Of a stretch of 30,746 nucleotides of DNA, positions 12,781 to 19,616 are shown in pieces. Where the stretch lies: positions 1 to 30,746 of IMG/VR virus record IMGVR_UViG_3300023443_000128; one strand, 5' to 3'. The notes beneath the pieces are model-generated. The model saw only the letters and a program-made list of their open reading frames with translations, was not told where the DNA came from and made no database searches. Origin of the DNA: a virus. The stretch's first letter is position 1. Each line of letters opens with the position of its first letter. The position numbers and the translations under genes are program-made.

Positions 12781-13392
12781 TTAAAGTTGGCTGTACGCGC
12801 TCATGAACACATGCAATCCAGTATCCGGGTGAACGCAATTTCTCAGGATTTGAGTAGGACAGTGGTTCGCCTGGTAATAAATATTCTTTTCGTAATGAAT
12901 ACCCAGCCATTCCATCATTTCTTTTTTAGCCGTTAAGTTCTGTCGATTAATGAAGTTTTTAAACTCCGGCGCATCGAATTGTGGAATATCGAAGTTTGAC
13001 CAAAACAAATGCCGGCCAATTTTTGTAGGTGAGAAGAATGGCTCATAGTACGGGATGACATTCTCGACTACCCACAGGCCCTTAAAGTCATTCATGAGCA
13101 GTAGTATTTCCTCGTACAGCTTCATATCGACATACCGGGGCTTGCGGTTGCGCCCGGACCTTATCATTCTGCTGTGGCTCTGGCATGGAGGCGAGGACCA
13201 CACGAAATCAAAGTTCTGGTGGTTGTTAAGGAGATATTCGTGAGCATCCCCGATAATCATTGTGTCGCCGGGGTTGTGGGCCATATAGACCTCGGCTATA
13301 TCTGCCTCCATTTCTACTGCTGTGACCTCGATGTCATCAGGCCACTTAAGCCTATTGCCAGAAAGTCCTGCATATAAATTTAATACTCTCAT
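12781..13392 (-). CDS. Solo DNA (cytosine-5) methyltransferase, short
   Basis: Transfers a methyl group from AdoMet to C5 of cytosine in DNA. In the 203-aa protein motif I is LNLYAGLSGN (about 4-13), motif IV is SSPPCQSHSR with the catalytic Cys at about 70, motif VI is VVENV (about 108-112), and a C-terminal RNCVHPDTGLHVF fits motifs IX-X. Typical Dcm-type enzymes exceed 300 aa; the target-recognition region between motifs VIII and IX is only about 50 residues. ATG 13392 has GGA upstream; longer starts run into the next gene upstream. No restriction enzyme is adjacent, so it probably protects phage DNA from host systems. Confidence 0.8.
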   Translation of the reverse strand: MRVLNLYAGLSGNRLKWPDDIEVTAVEMEADIAEVYMAHNPGDTMIIGDAHEYLLNNHQNFDFVWSSPPCQSHSRMIRSGRNRKPRYVDMKLYEEILLLMNDFKGLWVVENVIPYYEPFFSPTKIGRHLFWSNFDIPQFDAPEFKNFINRQNLTAKKEMMEWLGIHYEKNIYYQANHCPTQILRNCVHPDTGLHVFMSAYSQL

Positions 13393-13403
13393 AATCATTC
13401 CAA

Positions 13404-13589
13404 TTAACTGAACATAAACCCGGTAAGCAGCACCAGGCCACCTAAGAACCAATACACGGCATCCTGACCTTCCATGCTGAGCAATGCCCACCAGCGCCTT
13501 CCCTTGTCGATACGGGCGTATATCTGAGGACTGCCGACATACAGACCCGATGCAGCAAAGAAGATACCTACCCAGAATAATGTCTGCAT
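13404..13589 (-). CDS. Two-helix membrane protein, 61 aa
   Basis: ATG 13589 with GGAG 7 nt upstream. Hydrophobic helices at about 3-19 (TLFWVGIFFAASGLYVG) and about 43-60 (AVYWFLGGLVLLTGFMF) are joined by a charged loop (RIDKGRRWW). It could be a pinholin-like or exclusion protein, but it lies in the accessory operon, not with the lysis genes. No family recognised. Confidence 0.65.
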   Translation of the reverse strand: MQTLFWVGIFFAASGLYVGSPQIYARIDKGRRWWALLSMEGQDAVYWFLGGLVLLTGFMFS

Positions 13590-13601
13590 GATGTTCTCCG
13601 G

Positions 13602-13886
13602 TTAAATAGTTATAGGGGGTAAGGGCATCCAGTGGGTGACTTCTTCAAAAGGGTAATCAGTAAACTCCATATCGCGGAACTCACAGGTAACAGGGGAAAA
13701 TCCAACTAACTGAATAGCATACATCCCGTCAGCTTTAGGTAGCCCATGCTCCTCCACCTTTATCCACTTAGCGGCTTCTAGTTGAGCCTGGAGGGATGTT
13801 ATTTCGTCCCTTGCATCCCTGATTGTTCCTCTTATATTCTCCGGAACGTAGGGAATCATCATGTCTAGTCGGCGCTCTATATTCAT
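13602..13886 (-). CDS. DUF551-domain protein, 94 aa
   Basis: The C-terminal part has the DUF551 signature: WIKVEEHGLPKADGMYAIQL near residues 40-60 and FEEVTHWMPLPP at the end. DUF551 proteins are common small accessory proteins of enterobacterial phages with no known biochemical role. The N-terminal 40 residues are helical (RDARDEITSLQAQLEAA), a usual partner of the domain. The ATG has AGGAG upstream and overlaps the preceding gene by 4 bp (ATGA). Confidence 0.85.
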   Translation of the reverse strand: MNIERRLDMMIPYVPENIRGTIRDARDEITSLQAQLEAAKWIKVEEHGLPKADGMYAIQLVGFSPVTCEFRDMEFTDYPFEEVTHWMPLPPITI

Positions 13887-14176
13887 TCCTGCTCTCCTGC
13901 TGCTATCATGGCCTTGTAGAATTTACGCTGCTCATTCTTGCTTGAGCCTATTTGTGTTCCGCAATCCGTACACTTGCGCCAAGGACTAAACGGAGCCTCA
14001 TCACGCCAAAGCATTTTATCGGTAGGCTCAGCAGGAACAAGCACCTGCCCATCTGTGGCGGCTTTGATGAGGTCGATAATATCGCTAGCAGGCACGAGTT
14101 CAATTCCGTCAGGGTATTCAGAACCGTAGTCTCCTTCTTTCCCTATATCGCTGAGTAACTGTTCTATTTTGTTCAT
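13883..14176 (-). CDS. Phage accessory protein with CxxC, 97 aa
   Basis: Begins MNKIEQLLSDIGKEGDYGSE and contains QVLVPAEPTDKMLW and, at the end, FYKAMIAAGEQE, a pattern typical of small enterobacterial phage proteins that accompany DUF551. A CTDC pair near residue 70 may bind zinc. Function unknown. GAGG lies upstream of ATG 14176. It precedes and overlaps the DUF551 gene. Confidence 0.7.
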   Translation of the reverse strand: MNKIEQLLSDIGKEGDYGSEYPDGIELVPASDIIDLIKAATDGQVLVPAEPTDKMLWRDEAPFSPWRKCTDCGTQIGSSKNEQRKFYKAMIAAGEQE

Positions 14177-14186
14177 GGTCTAGCCT

Positions 14187-14423
14187 CTATGTTGATAGTG
14201 CTTTAAGTAATGCGTCTGCCTGTTGAACTGACCACTTAGCAATATCATTGGAGTGGCAATCATTAAAAACTTCTGTATTCGACATTAGCCCCTGCATTGC
14301 CATAGCTGCAAAGTGTTCGCGCTTGGTTAGGCCTTGACCGCCCCAGTCTTCTGAGCTGTTTAGGTCGCCGCATGAGCTTTCTGTTCCTGATTGCGGCATT
14401 GCTGGCATATCTGCATTGTTCAT
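14187..14423 (-). CDS. Phage accessory protein, 78 aa
   Basis: Contains the phrase GLTKREHFAAMAMQGLM and ends in VQQADALLKALST, a recurrent phage/prophage accessory motif in which the C-terminal helices follow a variable N-terminus (MNNADMPAMPQSGTESSCGD). Biochemical role unknown. The AGGTAG just before ATG 14423 is close to the start. It is the second gene of the minus-strand accessory operon that begins with the LexA-like regulator. Confidence 0.7.
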   Translation of the reverse strand: MNNADMPAMPQSGTESSCGDLNSSEDWGGQGLTKREHFAAMAMQGLMSNTEVFNDCHSNDIAKWSVQQADALLKALST

Positions 14424-14450
14424 CTACCTAATCCTCTTATACTGAAATGA

Positions 14451-14681
14451 TTATTTAACCTGCATCCTGTAGCCCTTAACAGGCACGATAGAGCGAGTCT
14501 TGCCAGCCGTATAAGTCACAGCACCCTTTTTAATTAAAGCCTGTACGTGAAGCCATGCGCCGTTAGGATATACATCAAACTCTTCACCAATCTCTACAGC
14601 GGTGGGGGCCATGCCTTTATCCTTAATATGCGCCTTAATAAAGACGTAAATATTGGCCTGCTTCTGCGTTAGTTTCTTCAT
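14451..14681 (-). CDS. LexA-type winged-helix DNA-binding protein without protease domain
   Basis: 76 aa from ATG 14681 (GGAGAG upstream; a longer start at 14714 is unlikely). The sequence follows the LexA N-terminal domain: LTQKQANIYVFIKAHIKDKG, MAPTAVEIGEEFDVYPNGAW as helix-turn-helix, LHVQALIKKGAVTYTAG and TRSIVPV as the wing. There is no Ala-Gly cleavage site or Ser/Lys dyad, so it cannot self-cleave. It is transcribed divergently from the large plus-strand operon, and the inverted repeat over that operon's -35 is a plausible target. Repressor of the early operon is the simplest reading. Confidence 0.8.
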   Translation of the reverse strand: MKKLTQKQANIYVFIKAHIKDKGMAPTAVEIGEEFDVYPNGAWLHVQALIKKGAVTYTAGKTRSIVPVKGYRMQVK

Positions 14682-14729
14682 GCTTCTCTCCAGTTGTTTC
14701 GTACATATTAACACAGCATTAAAATAAAA

Positions 14730-14770
14730 CCAGTAGTTTTGTTGACACTGGGTAATCTAGGCATTAGTAT
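14730..14770 (+). promoter_or_regulatory. Promoter of the 14801-23295 operon with candidate operator
   Basis: TTGACA (14742-14747) and TAGTAT (14765-14770) are separated by 17 bp, starting transcription about 25 bp before ATG 14801. The inverted repeat CCAGT (14730-14734) / ACTGG (14747-14751) straddles the -35, so a dimeric repressor bound there would block RNA polymerase. The LexA-like protein encoded just to the left is the obvious candidate. Confidence 0.7.
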
Positions 14771-14800
14771 TAAATCAACTTCAACGAAACGGGAAAGATC

Positions 14801-15073
14801 ATGAGAGTAGAGAATTTAGTAATCGAGCGTAAGGGGTCATACGACACTGATTACCCTAACCAGCTTGTCGGCCTTGTGCAGATAAAGGGCGAGCACGGGA
14901 AAATGGAAGTGAAGCTATCAAGCTTGGTTGTTGGTCAAATATTCGGACTCATAAAGAAAGACGTTCAAAAGGTTGCTGATTACAATTCTTCTCAAGCCAG
15001 TGACGCAGTTAGTGAAGCTGAAAACGAAATGCCGCTATTGGAAAAAAATGATATTGGCGACCCTCCTTTTTAA
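14801..15073 (+). CDS. First gene of early operon, hypothetical, 90 aa
   Basis: ATG 14801 has GGGAAAGATC upstream. The N-terminal 60 residues are beta-rich (MRVENLVIERKGSYDTDYPN, then VGLVQIKGEHGKMEVKLSSL), and the acidic C-terminus ends in PLLEKNDIGDPPF, a tail shape reminiscent of ssDNA-binding-protein C-terminal tips (acidic residues then a terminal Phe). No domain is firmly recognised. As first gene after the repressed promoter it is probably expressed very early; a single-strand-binding-like or SSB-mimic role is a guess from the tail only. Confidence 0.65.
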   Translation: MRVENLVIERKGSYDTDYPNQLVGLVQIKGEHGKMEVKLSSLVVGQIFGLIKKDVQKVADYNSSQASDAVSEAENEMPLLEKNDIGDPPF

Positions 15074-15098
15074 TAACCCCATCAAGGTCTCAAACCTC

Positions 15099-15120
15099 GC
15101 CCGCCTAGTGTGGGCATTTT
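15099..15120 (+). terminator. Attenuator-like hairpin
   Basis: GCCCGC (15099-15104) pairs with GTGGGC (15110-15115, one G-U) and is followed by ATTTT. Together with the preceding GGTCTC it resembles the site at 17694-17714, also followed by ATT. Weak as a terminator; it may attenuate the operon after its first gene. Confidence 0.4.
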
Positions 15121-15148
15121 GGGTAACAGCAATCACCGGAGCAACATC

Positions 15149-15496
15149 ATGGCCCACGTCAGATCAAATCCAGAATGCGCCTTTAGAGATATACAATTGA
15201 AGCTACATCTTGATAGCGAGATTCCAGAAGAGTCAGAGGGACAAGTTAGAAGCTTGTTTGATCTTTCTGAGCCAGTTTTACCTCTAGCCAATAATTTCAG
15301 CGTAAAGGCTTACATTGATGGCGAAGAACAGCTTAAGTTTGACGCTAAAGATAAGGCTGCAATTGAGGCTCATATGCGTGATGAGTGTGGTGGCCATGCC
15401 TCGCACCATGTTTGGAATGGCCGAGTGCTGACAGTGTTCTGGACTGACAACCTGGGAAAATTATTTACAGTTAAAGCCATTAAGGCTGGAGTATAA
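15149..15496 (+). CDS. Hypothetical protein, 115 aa
   Basis: ATG 15149 follows GGAGCAACATC; an upstream ATG at 15110 lies inside the hairpin and lacks a site. The product begins MAHVRSNPECAFRDIQLKLH and alternates acidic and hydrophobic stretches (IPEESEGQVRSLFDLSEP), with HASHHVWNGRVLTVFWTDN near the end. No family recognised. It is the second gene of the early operon, and the next gene starts 1 bp after its stop. Confidence 0.65.
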   Translation: MAHVRSNPECAFRDIQLKLHLDSEIPEESEGQVRSLFDLSEPVLPLANNFSVKAYIDGEEQLKFDAKDKAAIEAHMRDECGGHASHHVWNGRVLTVFWTDNLGKLFTVKAIKAGV

Positions 15497-15497
15497 A

Positions 15498-15677
15498 TTG
15501 AAAGAATTTAGTATTTTAATTGATGAGTACGACGAGCAGATGATGATTGATTGGCTCAAAGGCGTTAAGGAAAAAAAGATTGATCGAGTATCTGACTTTA
15601 GTATGGCGTCTAAATTAAGTGCAGCTTATGGTGTCGCGGTATCTGCTGGCGCTGTAACTGGGAGCCATGAAGAATGA
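15498..15677 (+). CDS. Small protein with TTG start, 59 aa
   Basis: The frame TTG AAA GAA runs to TGA 15677 and is preceded by GGAG 6 nt upstream, a very good site for this unusual start. The product opens with KEFSILIDEYDEQMMIDWLK, continues KEKKIDRVSDFSMASKLSAA and ends in a small-residue tail (GVAVSAGAVTGSHEE). No family recognised. The stop overlaps the next ATG at 15674. It fills an otherwise empty 178-bp gap. Confidence 0.6.
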   Translation: MKEFSILIDEYDEQMMIDWLKGVKEKKIDRVSDFSMASKLSAAYGVAVSAGAVTGSHEE

Positions 15678-15943
15678 TGGGTCCATACACATACTTCGGA
15701 GAGCTTAAGCGTCAAGAAAGGGATGCAGCGCTTGAGACTTCTGCCAAGGCCATAGCCAAAGGAAAGGCTCGGTTTGAATACGGAAAAATTATCATAGATG
15801 TAGATGAGGAATGGAAAAAGAAAATGCTGGCTGAATTTAATGACGGCAAAACTAATTTATATCCTAAAGACTCAATAGAGTTTCATGCTTACGACGATGA
15901 GCGCTTACGGATTATAAAAGAGAATAGAGGGGTGGATAAGTGA
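15674..15943 (+). CDS. Hypothetical protein, 89 aa
   Basis: ATG 15674 overlaps the previous TGA and has GGGAG 9 nt upstream; ATG 15677 is also possible. The charged sequence contains a helical segment (KRQERDAALETSAKAIAKGK), a strand (FEYGKIIIDVDEEWKKKM) and a C-terminus with HAYDDERLRIIKE. No family recognised. The stop overlaps the GTG start of the nuclease gene. Confidence 0.6.
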   Translation: MMGPYTYFGELKRQERDAALETSAKAIAKGKARFEYGKIIIDVDEEWKKKMLAEFNDGKTNLYPKDSIEFHAYDDERLRIIKENRGVDK

Positions 15944-16773
15944 GTAAAGAGACCGGCTTTTACAGTGACCTGTCGAACGATGATTACCACAGCGGAACAG
16001 GCGTAAGCAAAACTACGCTAGACCTGGCAGAGAGTGACCCGCACAAAGTCGCATGGGCCAAGGTTTGCCCAACTGATAAAGAGAAGCTTAAGACCTTTGA
16101 CTTCGGTGATGCAATGCACGCTATATGCTTGGAGCCTGACCGCTTAAAGTCTGAGTTTGTGATAATGCCTAAGTTTAGCCAGAAGGCCGCAGACAAGGCT
16201 GCAAAGCTTGTGTGGCTGGATGAGCACAAAAACTTAAAGGTACTCAGCGAAGACGATCACAAAAAGCTTAACCTGATGTTTGAATCTGTAATGGCTCACC
16301 GTGAAGCGCGTGACTTAATCGAGGCGCAAGGTGTCGCAGAGGGCTCTTACTTTTGGAAGGATGAAAAGACTGGCCTTCTTTGCAAATGCCGACCTGATAA
16401 AAATATTCAAGGCAAAAACTTATTGGTTGACGTTAAAACAACTCCCGACTTAAAGAAGTTTGCCTACTCTGTTGATGACTACCGCTATTACGTGCAAGAC
16501 CCTTGGTACTGTGATGGCGTTACGAATGTGACCGGCGAAGATTTCAGAATGGAGTTCCTGGTTATACAGAAAACTATTGATTGCGGCCGATACCCTGTTG
16601 AGGTGTTACAGCTTTCTGATGATGTTGTTCAATATGGCCGCGAGATTTACCGCAGAGACTTGGATAATTACGCTGAGTTTATGCAGCTAGAACAACAGCC
16701 GGAAACCCGTGAATTAGAAATGGGCTTCCGATTCGACCAAAAGATTGAAAATCATTATGGAGAAGTAATGTAA
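15940..16773 (+). CDS. RecE-like PD-(D/E)XK exonuclease
   Basis: Likely 5'-3' exonuclease of a phage recombination pair. Starts at GTG 15940 with GAGGGG upstream. The 277-aa protein matches the RecE C-terminal/DUF3799-type fold: an N-terminal YHSGTGVSKTTLDLAESDP, GDAMHAICLEP (about 56-66), then CRPDKN (Asp153) and LLVDVKTTPDLKKF (Asp164, Lys166) forming the metal/catalytic core, with a downstream YYVQDPWYCDGV helix. No RecT-like annealing protein sits next to it; the following gene is the common companion of unknown function. Confidence 0.8.
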   Translation: MSKETGFYSDLSNDDYHSGTGVSKTTLDLAESDPHKVAWAKVCPTDKEKLKTFDFGDAMHAICLEPDRLKSEFVIMPKFSQKAADKAAKLVWLDEHKNLKVLSEDDHKKLNLMFESVMAHREARDLIEAQGVAEGSYFWKDEKTGLLCKCRPDKNIQGKNLLVDVKTTPDLKKFAYSVDDYRYYVQDPWYCDGVTNVTGEDFRMEFLVIQKTIDCGRYPVEVLQLSDDVVQYGREIYRRDLDNYAEFMQLEQQPETRELEMGFRFDQKIENHYGEVM

Positions 16774-17306
16774 TGAATGATGACAACGATTTATCAAGCA
16801 CGATTGTAGCGAAGTCTGACCAGCTCAACGCCGATGATTTGATTGAGCCTATTAACATAACGATAACGCGCGTAGATAAAGTTAGCTCAAAAGATCAGCC
16901 GGTTTTAATTCACACCGAAGGCCGTCAGCCATATAAGCCGAGCCTAACTATGCGCCGGATGTTAATAGCTTGCTGGGGAAAGTATAAAGATAAATGGGTT
17001 GGCGAGACTATAACTGTATATTGCGACCCCGAAGTAATGTGGGCGGGTAAAGCTCAAGGCGGTATTCGCGTAAGCCATGCGACCGGAATCACTGAGCCCG
17101 TTAGCAAGTGGCTGGCGGTTTCTCGCGGGCGAAAGGCTGTGTTTACTATTCTCCCGCTAATCCTTGAAAAGCAGATAACTGAAATGCAGATAACTGAAAC
17201 GGATCAGCAGTGGATTAATGCGGTTAAGTTGGACTCGCAAGCACTCGAACAAATCGAAGACCCTGATTATAGAGCATTCATTCAGCAGCAGGTAAGTGGA
17301 GCGTAA
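16773..17306 (+). CDS. Conserved phage protein, companion of recombination nuclease, 177 aa
   Basis: ATG 16773 overlaps the previous TAA (TAATG). The protein belongs to a recurrent phage type beginning with DLIEPINITITRVDKV and containing RQPYKPSLTMRRMLIACWGK, WVGETITVYCDPEV and GGIRVSHATGI: a beta-rich OB- or jelly-roll-like core, ending in a helical Gln/Glu-rich tail. In other phages it sits beside RecE- or exonuclease-type genes, suggesting a DNA-handling role, but activity is not known to me. A single-strand-binding or annealing-like function is inference from neighbourhood. Confidence 0.65.
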   Translation: MNDDNDLSSTIVAKSDQLNADDLIEPINITITRVDKVSSKDQPVLIHTEGRQPYKPSLTMRRMLIACWGKYKDKWVGETITVYCDPEVMWAGKAQGGIRVSHATGITEPVSKWLAVSRGRKAVFTILPLILEKQITEMQITETDQQWINAVKLDSQALEQIEDPDYRAFIQQQVSGA

Positions 17307-17308
17307 TC

Positions 17309-17695
17309 ATGACCATGACATCATTCGTTGACGCAGAAAAATGTTACCGGCACATAGCAGCTCAGCAAGGCATTTCAAACAAGGAATTATTTTCTCTCCT
17401 TGGCATCACTGGAGGCACAAAAAGGATCAAGCTGCTAAAGGATGATGACCGGCTATTCTGCCAAGATTACAAGGGCGGTATTCGCTGGTACACAAATGTC
17501 TATGCCGCTGAGAATGCAATCCCTAAGATTTACAGGGAGGACAATTATGCTCACCGGAAGCCAAGGTCTGCCAAGGCTAAGCAGAAATCAAGAGCTGGAC
17601 CTGGATTACGCACAGGGGATGGTGACAGGGCAGCAACAGCGACATCTCCAAAGAATGTACGCTGGCTTGATCGAATAATGATACCAACGCAGTAG
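17309..17695 (+). CDS. Hypothetical HTH-like protein, up to 128 aa
   Basis: ATG 17309 has GGAG upstream. Residues 1-75 look like a winged-helix region (FVDAEKCYRHIAAQQGISNK, ELFSLLGITGGTKRIKLLKD). The C-terminal part (KPRSAKAKQKSRAGPGLRTG) is basic and low in complexity, and it is overlaid in another frame by the 43-codon gene at 17547 that has a strong ribosome site. The N-terminal two thirds is convincingly coding; whether the C-terminal extension is functional is unclear. Confidence 0.6.
   Translation: MTMTSFVDAEKCYRHIAAQQGISNKELFSLLGITGGTKRIKLLKDDDRLFCQDYKGGIRWYTNVYAAENAIPKIYREDNYAHRKPRSAKAKQKSRAGPGLRTGDGDRAATATSPKNVRWLDRIMIPTQ
17547..17678 (+). CDS. Overlapping 43-aa gene in alternative frame
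   Basis: An AGGGAGGA site lies 6-7 nt before ATG 17547, one of the best ribosome sites in the operon. The product is MLTGSQGLPRLSRNQELDLD then YAQGMVTGQQQRHLQRMYAG and LIE, with composition more natural than the Arg/Ala/Gly-rich peptide read in the overlying frame. It lies entirely within the 3' part of the 17309-17695 gene. No family recognised. Confidence 0.5.
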   Translation: MLTGSQGLPRLSRNQELDLDYAQGMVTGQQQRHLQRMYAGLIE

Positions 17696-17700
17696 GTCTC

Positions 17701-17712
17701 GCCCATATGGGC
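17701..17712 (+). repeat. 12-bp perfect palindrome GCCCATATGGGC
   Basis: The palindrome lies 5 bp after the 17695 stop and 49 bp before the next start. It is preceded by GGTCTC and followed by ATTAG, echoing the hairpin at 15099. It could be an attenuator hairpin or a regulator site within the operon. Confidence 0.45.
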
Positions 17713-17760
17713 ATTAGAGCAGAAATTTGTAGTTGCTCATCTTTAATTTAGGAGAAGGTT

Positions 17761-17955
17761 GTGACATTAAGTGAACAGTTAAAACAGGATCATGAGTGTG
17801 GCGACTTTGGCAAAGCGCTGGAGGGTTACTCAGATAGAGCGGCAGAGCTGGAGAATATTATTCAGCGATGCTTTGAGGATGCCTGTAGCTCGACAGGCAA
17901 AATAAGCAAAAAGACAGCACTGTTATTAATGACTGTCGCGGATACAAGAGCCTAA
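17761..17955 (+). CDS. Hypothetical helical protein, 64 aa
   Basis: Starts at GTG 17761 with AGGAGAAGG immediately upstream, a strong site. The product starts MTLSEQLKQDHECGDFGKAL and is helical throughout (EGYSDRAAELENIIQRCFED), ending in KKTALLLMTVADTRA. No family recognised. The gap upstream (17696-17760) contains the palindrome and no gene. The next gene begins 2 bp downstream. Confidence 0.65.
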   Translation: MTLSEQLKQDHECGDFGKALEGYSDRAAELENIIQRCFEDACSSTGKISKKTALLLMTVADTRA

Positions 17956-17957
17956 TC

Positions 17958-18422
17958 ATGACCGATAAGAAGCGCAAGCCCAAGACGCAAGCCGTATTGA
18001 TGATCAAGGTAGGAAACTATCAGGGTATCGATACTTATGCGCCTGCTGATGGCCAGGGTGAGAGCATCCTAAATGGCCGTCACAGCTTCGAGGCTGCGAT
18101 ACCTGTTATGGGTAGGTCATTGAATATGAATGCGCTATGGGCCGTATTTTACGTCCAGATAGGCAAGGAAACAGGGCAGACTCCGGCAGAGGTTAAGGCT
18201 GAGTGCAAGCTTAATTATGGCGTACCGATTATGTGCGCGAGTAGTGAAGAGTTTAGGCGGGTATGGGCTGCTAAGTTTGCCGGTGATACCTACGAACAGC
18301 AGTTGTTTATGATGAAATATTTACCGGTGACAAGTTTATTCAGCAAGTTTCAAGGCGTTGATTACACTGACACACTTATTCGAGAATACGCAAAGCAGCA
18401 AATACAGCTGATTGTGTTATAA
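17958..18422 (+). CDS. Conserved-looking phage protein, 154 aa
   Basis: A basic N-terminus (MTDKKRKPKTQAVLMIKVGN) is followed by an alpha/beta region and helical segments such as MNALWAVFYVQIGKETGQTP, FRRVWAAKFAGDTYEQQLFM and YLPVTSLFSKFQGVDYTDTL. It is reminiscent of accessory recombination/Nin-region proteins by size and position, but I cannot name the family. It lies in a block with nuclease genes. The 60-bp gap after it holds a hairpin CCTAG/CTAGG (18433-18448). Confidence 0.6.
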   Translation: MTDKKRKPKTQAVLMIKVGNYQGIDTYAPADGQGESILNGRHSFEAAIPVMGRSLNMNALWAVFYVQIGKETGQTPAEVKAECKLNYGVPIMCASSEEFRRVWAAKFAGDTYEQQLFMMKYLPVTSLFSKFQGVDYTDTLIREYAKQQIQLIVL

Positions 18423-18482
18423 TTACGGCAGACCTAGCTCAAACTAGGCCCACCTAACCAAAACGATATAGAAGGTATCGAA

Positions 18483-18806
18483 ATGGCTTCAAATAGTATA
18501 ACACGCAAAATCCCTAAGTTACGCAAGTCTGCCAAAGGCGAAGAGTGCTGCTTAGCCATTCACCCCTACTGTAACGGCAATACTGAAACCACTGTCCTAT
18601 GTCACATATCCTCATCCGTTAGCTCTGGGGCCGGAATAAAGCCGCCTGATTGGTTTGGCGTGTATGGGTGCTCAAGTTGCCACGATGTTATCGACGGGCG
18701 CATTCAGGTTGATGCCAGCCTAGGTATGGCCAAGCACCAGATAATCAACGATGCGTTATTCAGAACCTGGCAGCGCATGATTGAAAAGGGGTTGATAAAG
18801 ATATGA
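18483..18806 (+). CDS. YbcO-like (DUF1364) nuclease
   Basis: 107 aa with the DUF1364 signature: RKSAKGEECCLAIHPYCNGN, ETTVLCHISSSVSSGAGIKPPD in two pieces, then GVYGCSSCHDVIDGR. The cysteines and the CxxCH motif form a zinc-stabilised HNH-like fold. YbcO of the E. coli DLP12 prophage is the best-known member and has been proposed as a recombination-associated nuclease. The gene lies immediately before the RusA-like resolvase, as in lambdoid phages, and overlaps it by 4 bp. AGAAGG precedes the start. Confidence 0.85.
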   Translation: MASNSITRKIPKLRKSAKGEECCLAIHPYCNGNTETTVLCHISSSVSSGAGIKPPDWFGVYGCSSCHDVIDGRIQVDASLGMAKHQIINDALFRTWQRMIEKGLIKI

Positions 18807-19141
18807 GAATCGACATCAAACCAATGAGCATAAACAAAGCGTGGGGCGGTCGTACCTACAAATCCAACGAGTATAAGAATTACGAGATTGACCTGTTGAA
18901 GATATTGCGGCCAATGGATATTCCAGAGGGTGACTTGCAGATTTACCTTAAGTGGGGATTCAGCAGCAAGGCCAGCGACTTTGATAATCCTATTAAACCT
19001 TTCGTGGATATTTTGCAGAAGAAATACGGATTTAATGACAAGCGAATCAAGCGGGCCATTATTGATGTTGACCACGTTAGGCGCGGGCATGAGTACATTG
19101 AATTTGATATAACGAAACTGGAGAACAGCAATGAACATTAA
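18803..19141 (+). CDS. rusA: RusA-like Holliday junction resolvase
   Basis: Cuts four-way DNA junctions made during recombination or replication. The 112-aa protein has the RusA core: KASDFDNPIKPFVDILQKKY with Asp59, Asp61 and Lys65, followed by FNDKRIKRAIIDVDHV with a further acidic cluster; these Asp residues bind the metal in RusA. Length matches the family (about 120 aa). ATG 18803 overlaps the YbcO-like stop (ATGA), and the 3' end overlaps the next gene by 11 bp. Confidence 0.88.
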   Translation: MRIDIKPMSINKAWGGRTYKSNEYKNYEIDLLKILRPMDIPEGDLQIYLKWGFSSKASDFDNPIKPFVDILQKKYGFNDKRIKRAIIDVDHVRRGHEYIEFDITKLENSNEH

Positions 19142-19403
19142 ATTACCAAGCATTCAAAAGCTAAAACTCAGAGAGTTAAATTTAAGCTGTGGCGCACGAA
19201 AGGAAACAATCGACATCTTGAGCCTCAAGCAGAATATCAACGGGTTTAAGTTCAGCACCAGGGATAAGCGCTGTGTAGCTGTAGGCCAGTTTAGCGGGAA
19301 TGATTTCGACTTGTGGGACTTTGCTGCGAAGGTTGAGCAGTTGATGAGTAGTCGAGGCCGTCCGGCTCCTGAGAAGTATCGTTTTGTTTTTATAGCTGCA
19401 TAG
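19131..19403 (+). CDS. Hypothetical protein, 90 aa
   Basis: The ATG is inside the rusA-like gene (11-bp overlap). The product is basic at the start (MNIKLPSIQKLKLRELNLSC), with strands around KFSTRDKRCVAVGQFSGNDF and a C-terminal helix/strand (FAAKVEQLMSSRGRPAPEKY). No family recognised. Its position after RusA-like corresponds to the nin-type accessory region of lambdoid phages. Confidence 0.6.
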   Translation: MNIKLPSIQKLKLRELNLSCGARKETIDILSLKQNINGFKFSTRDKRCVAVGQFSGNDFDLWDFAAKVEQLMSSRGRPAPEKYRFVFIAA

Positions 19404-19412
19404 GTGACTGTT

Positions 19413-19616
19413 ATGAAGAATTGCAGCACTTGCGTATTTTACGAAGTCCCTAAAGGCGATTGCTCTCTCGGTATGTGCGGCTACCCAGTTCCAGAGTGGC
19501 TAAAAACTGGAGCCTGTGGCGGCGGGTATATAGGGCACCCTGATTATAATGGCGCGGATTGCGCAACATTTAAAAGTCGGGCCGAAGTAGCAGAAGAGCA
19601 AAAGGTGGACAAATGA
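19413..19616 (+). CDS. Cys-rich putative zinc-binding protein, 67 aa
   Basis: ATG 19413 is preferred over GTG 19404 because AGGTG lies at proper distance. The pattern MKNCSTCVFYEVPKGDCSLG, followed by MCGYPVPEW, a further Cys and DYNGADCATF, gives seven cysteines arranged as CxxC pairs, as in many small phage zinc-ribbon proteins. Role unknown. The stop overlaps the next ATG (19613). Confidence 0.7.
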   Translation: MKNCSTCVFYEVPKGDCSLGMCGYPVPEWLKTGACGGGYIGHPDYNGADCATFKSRAEVAEEQKVDK

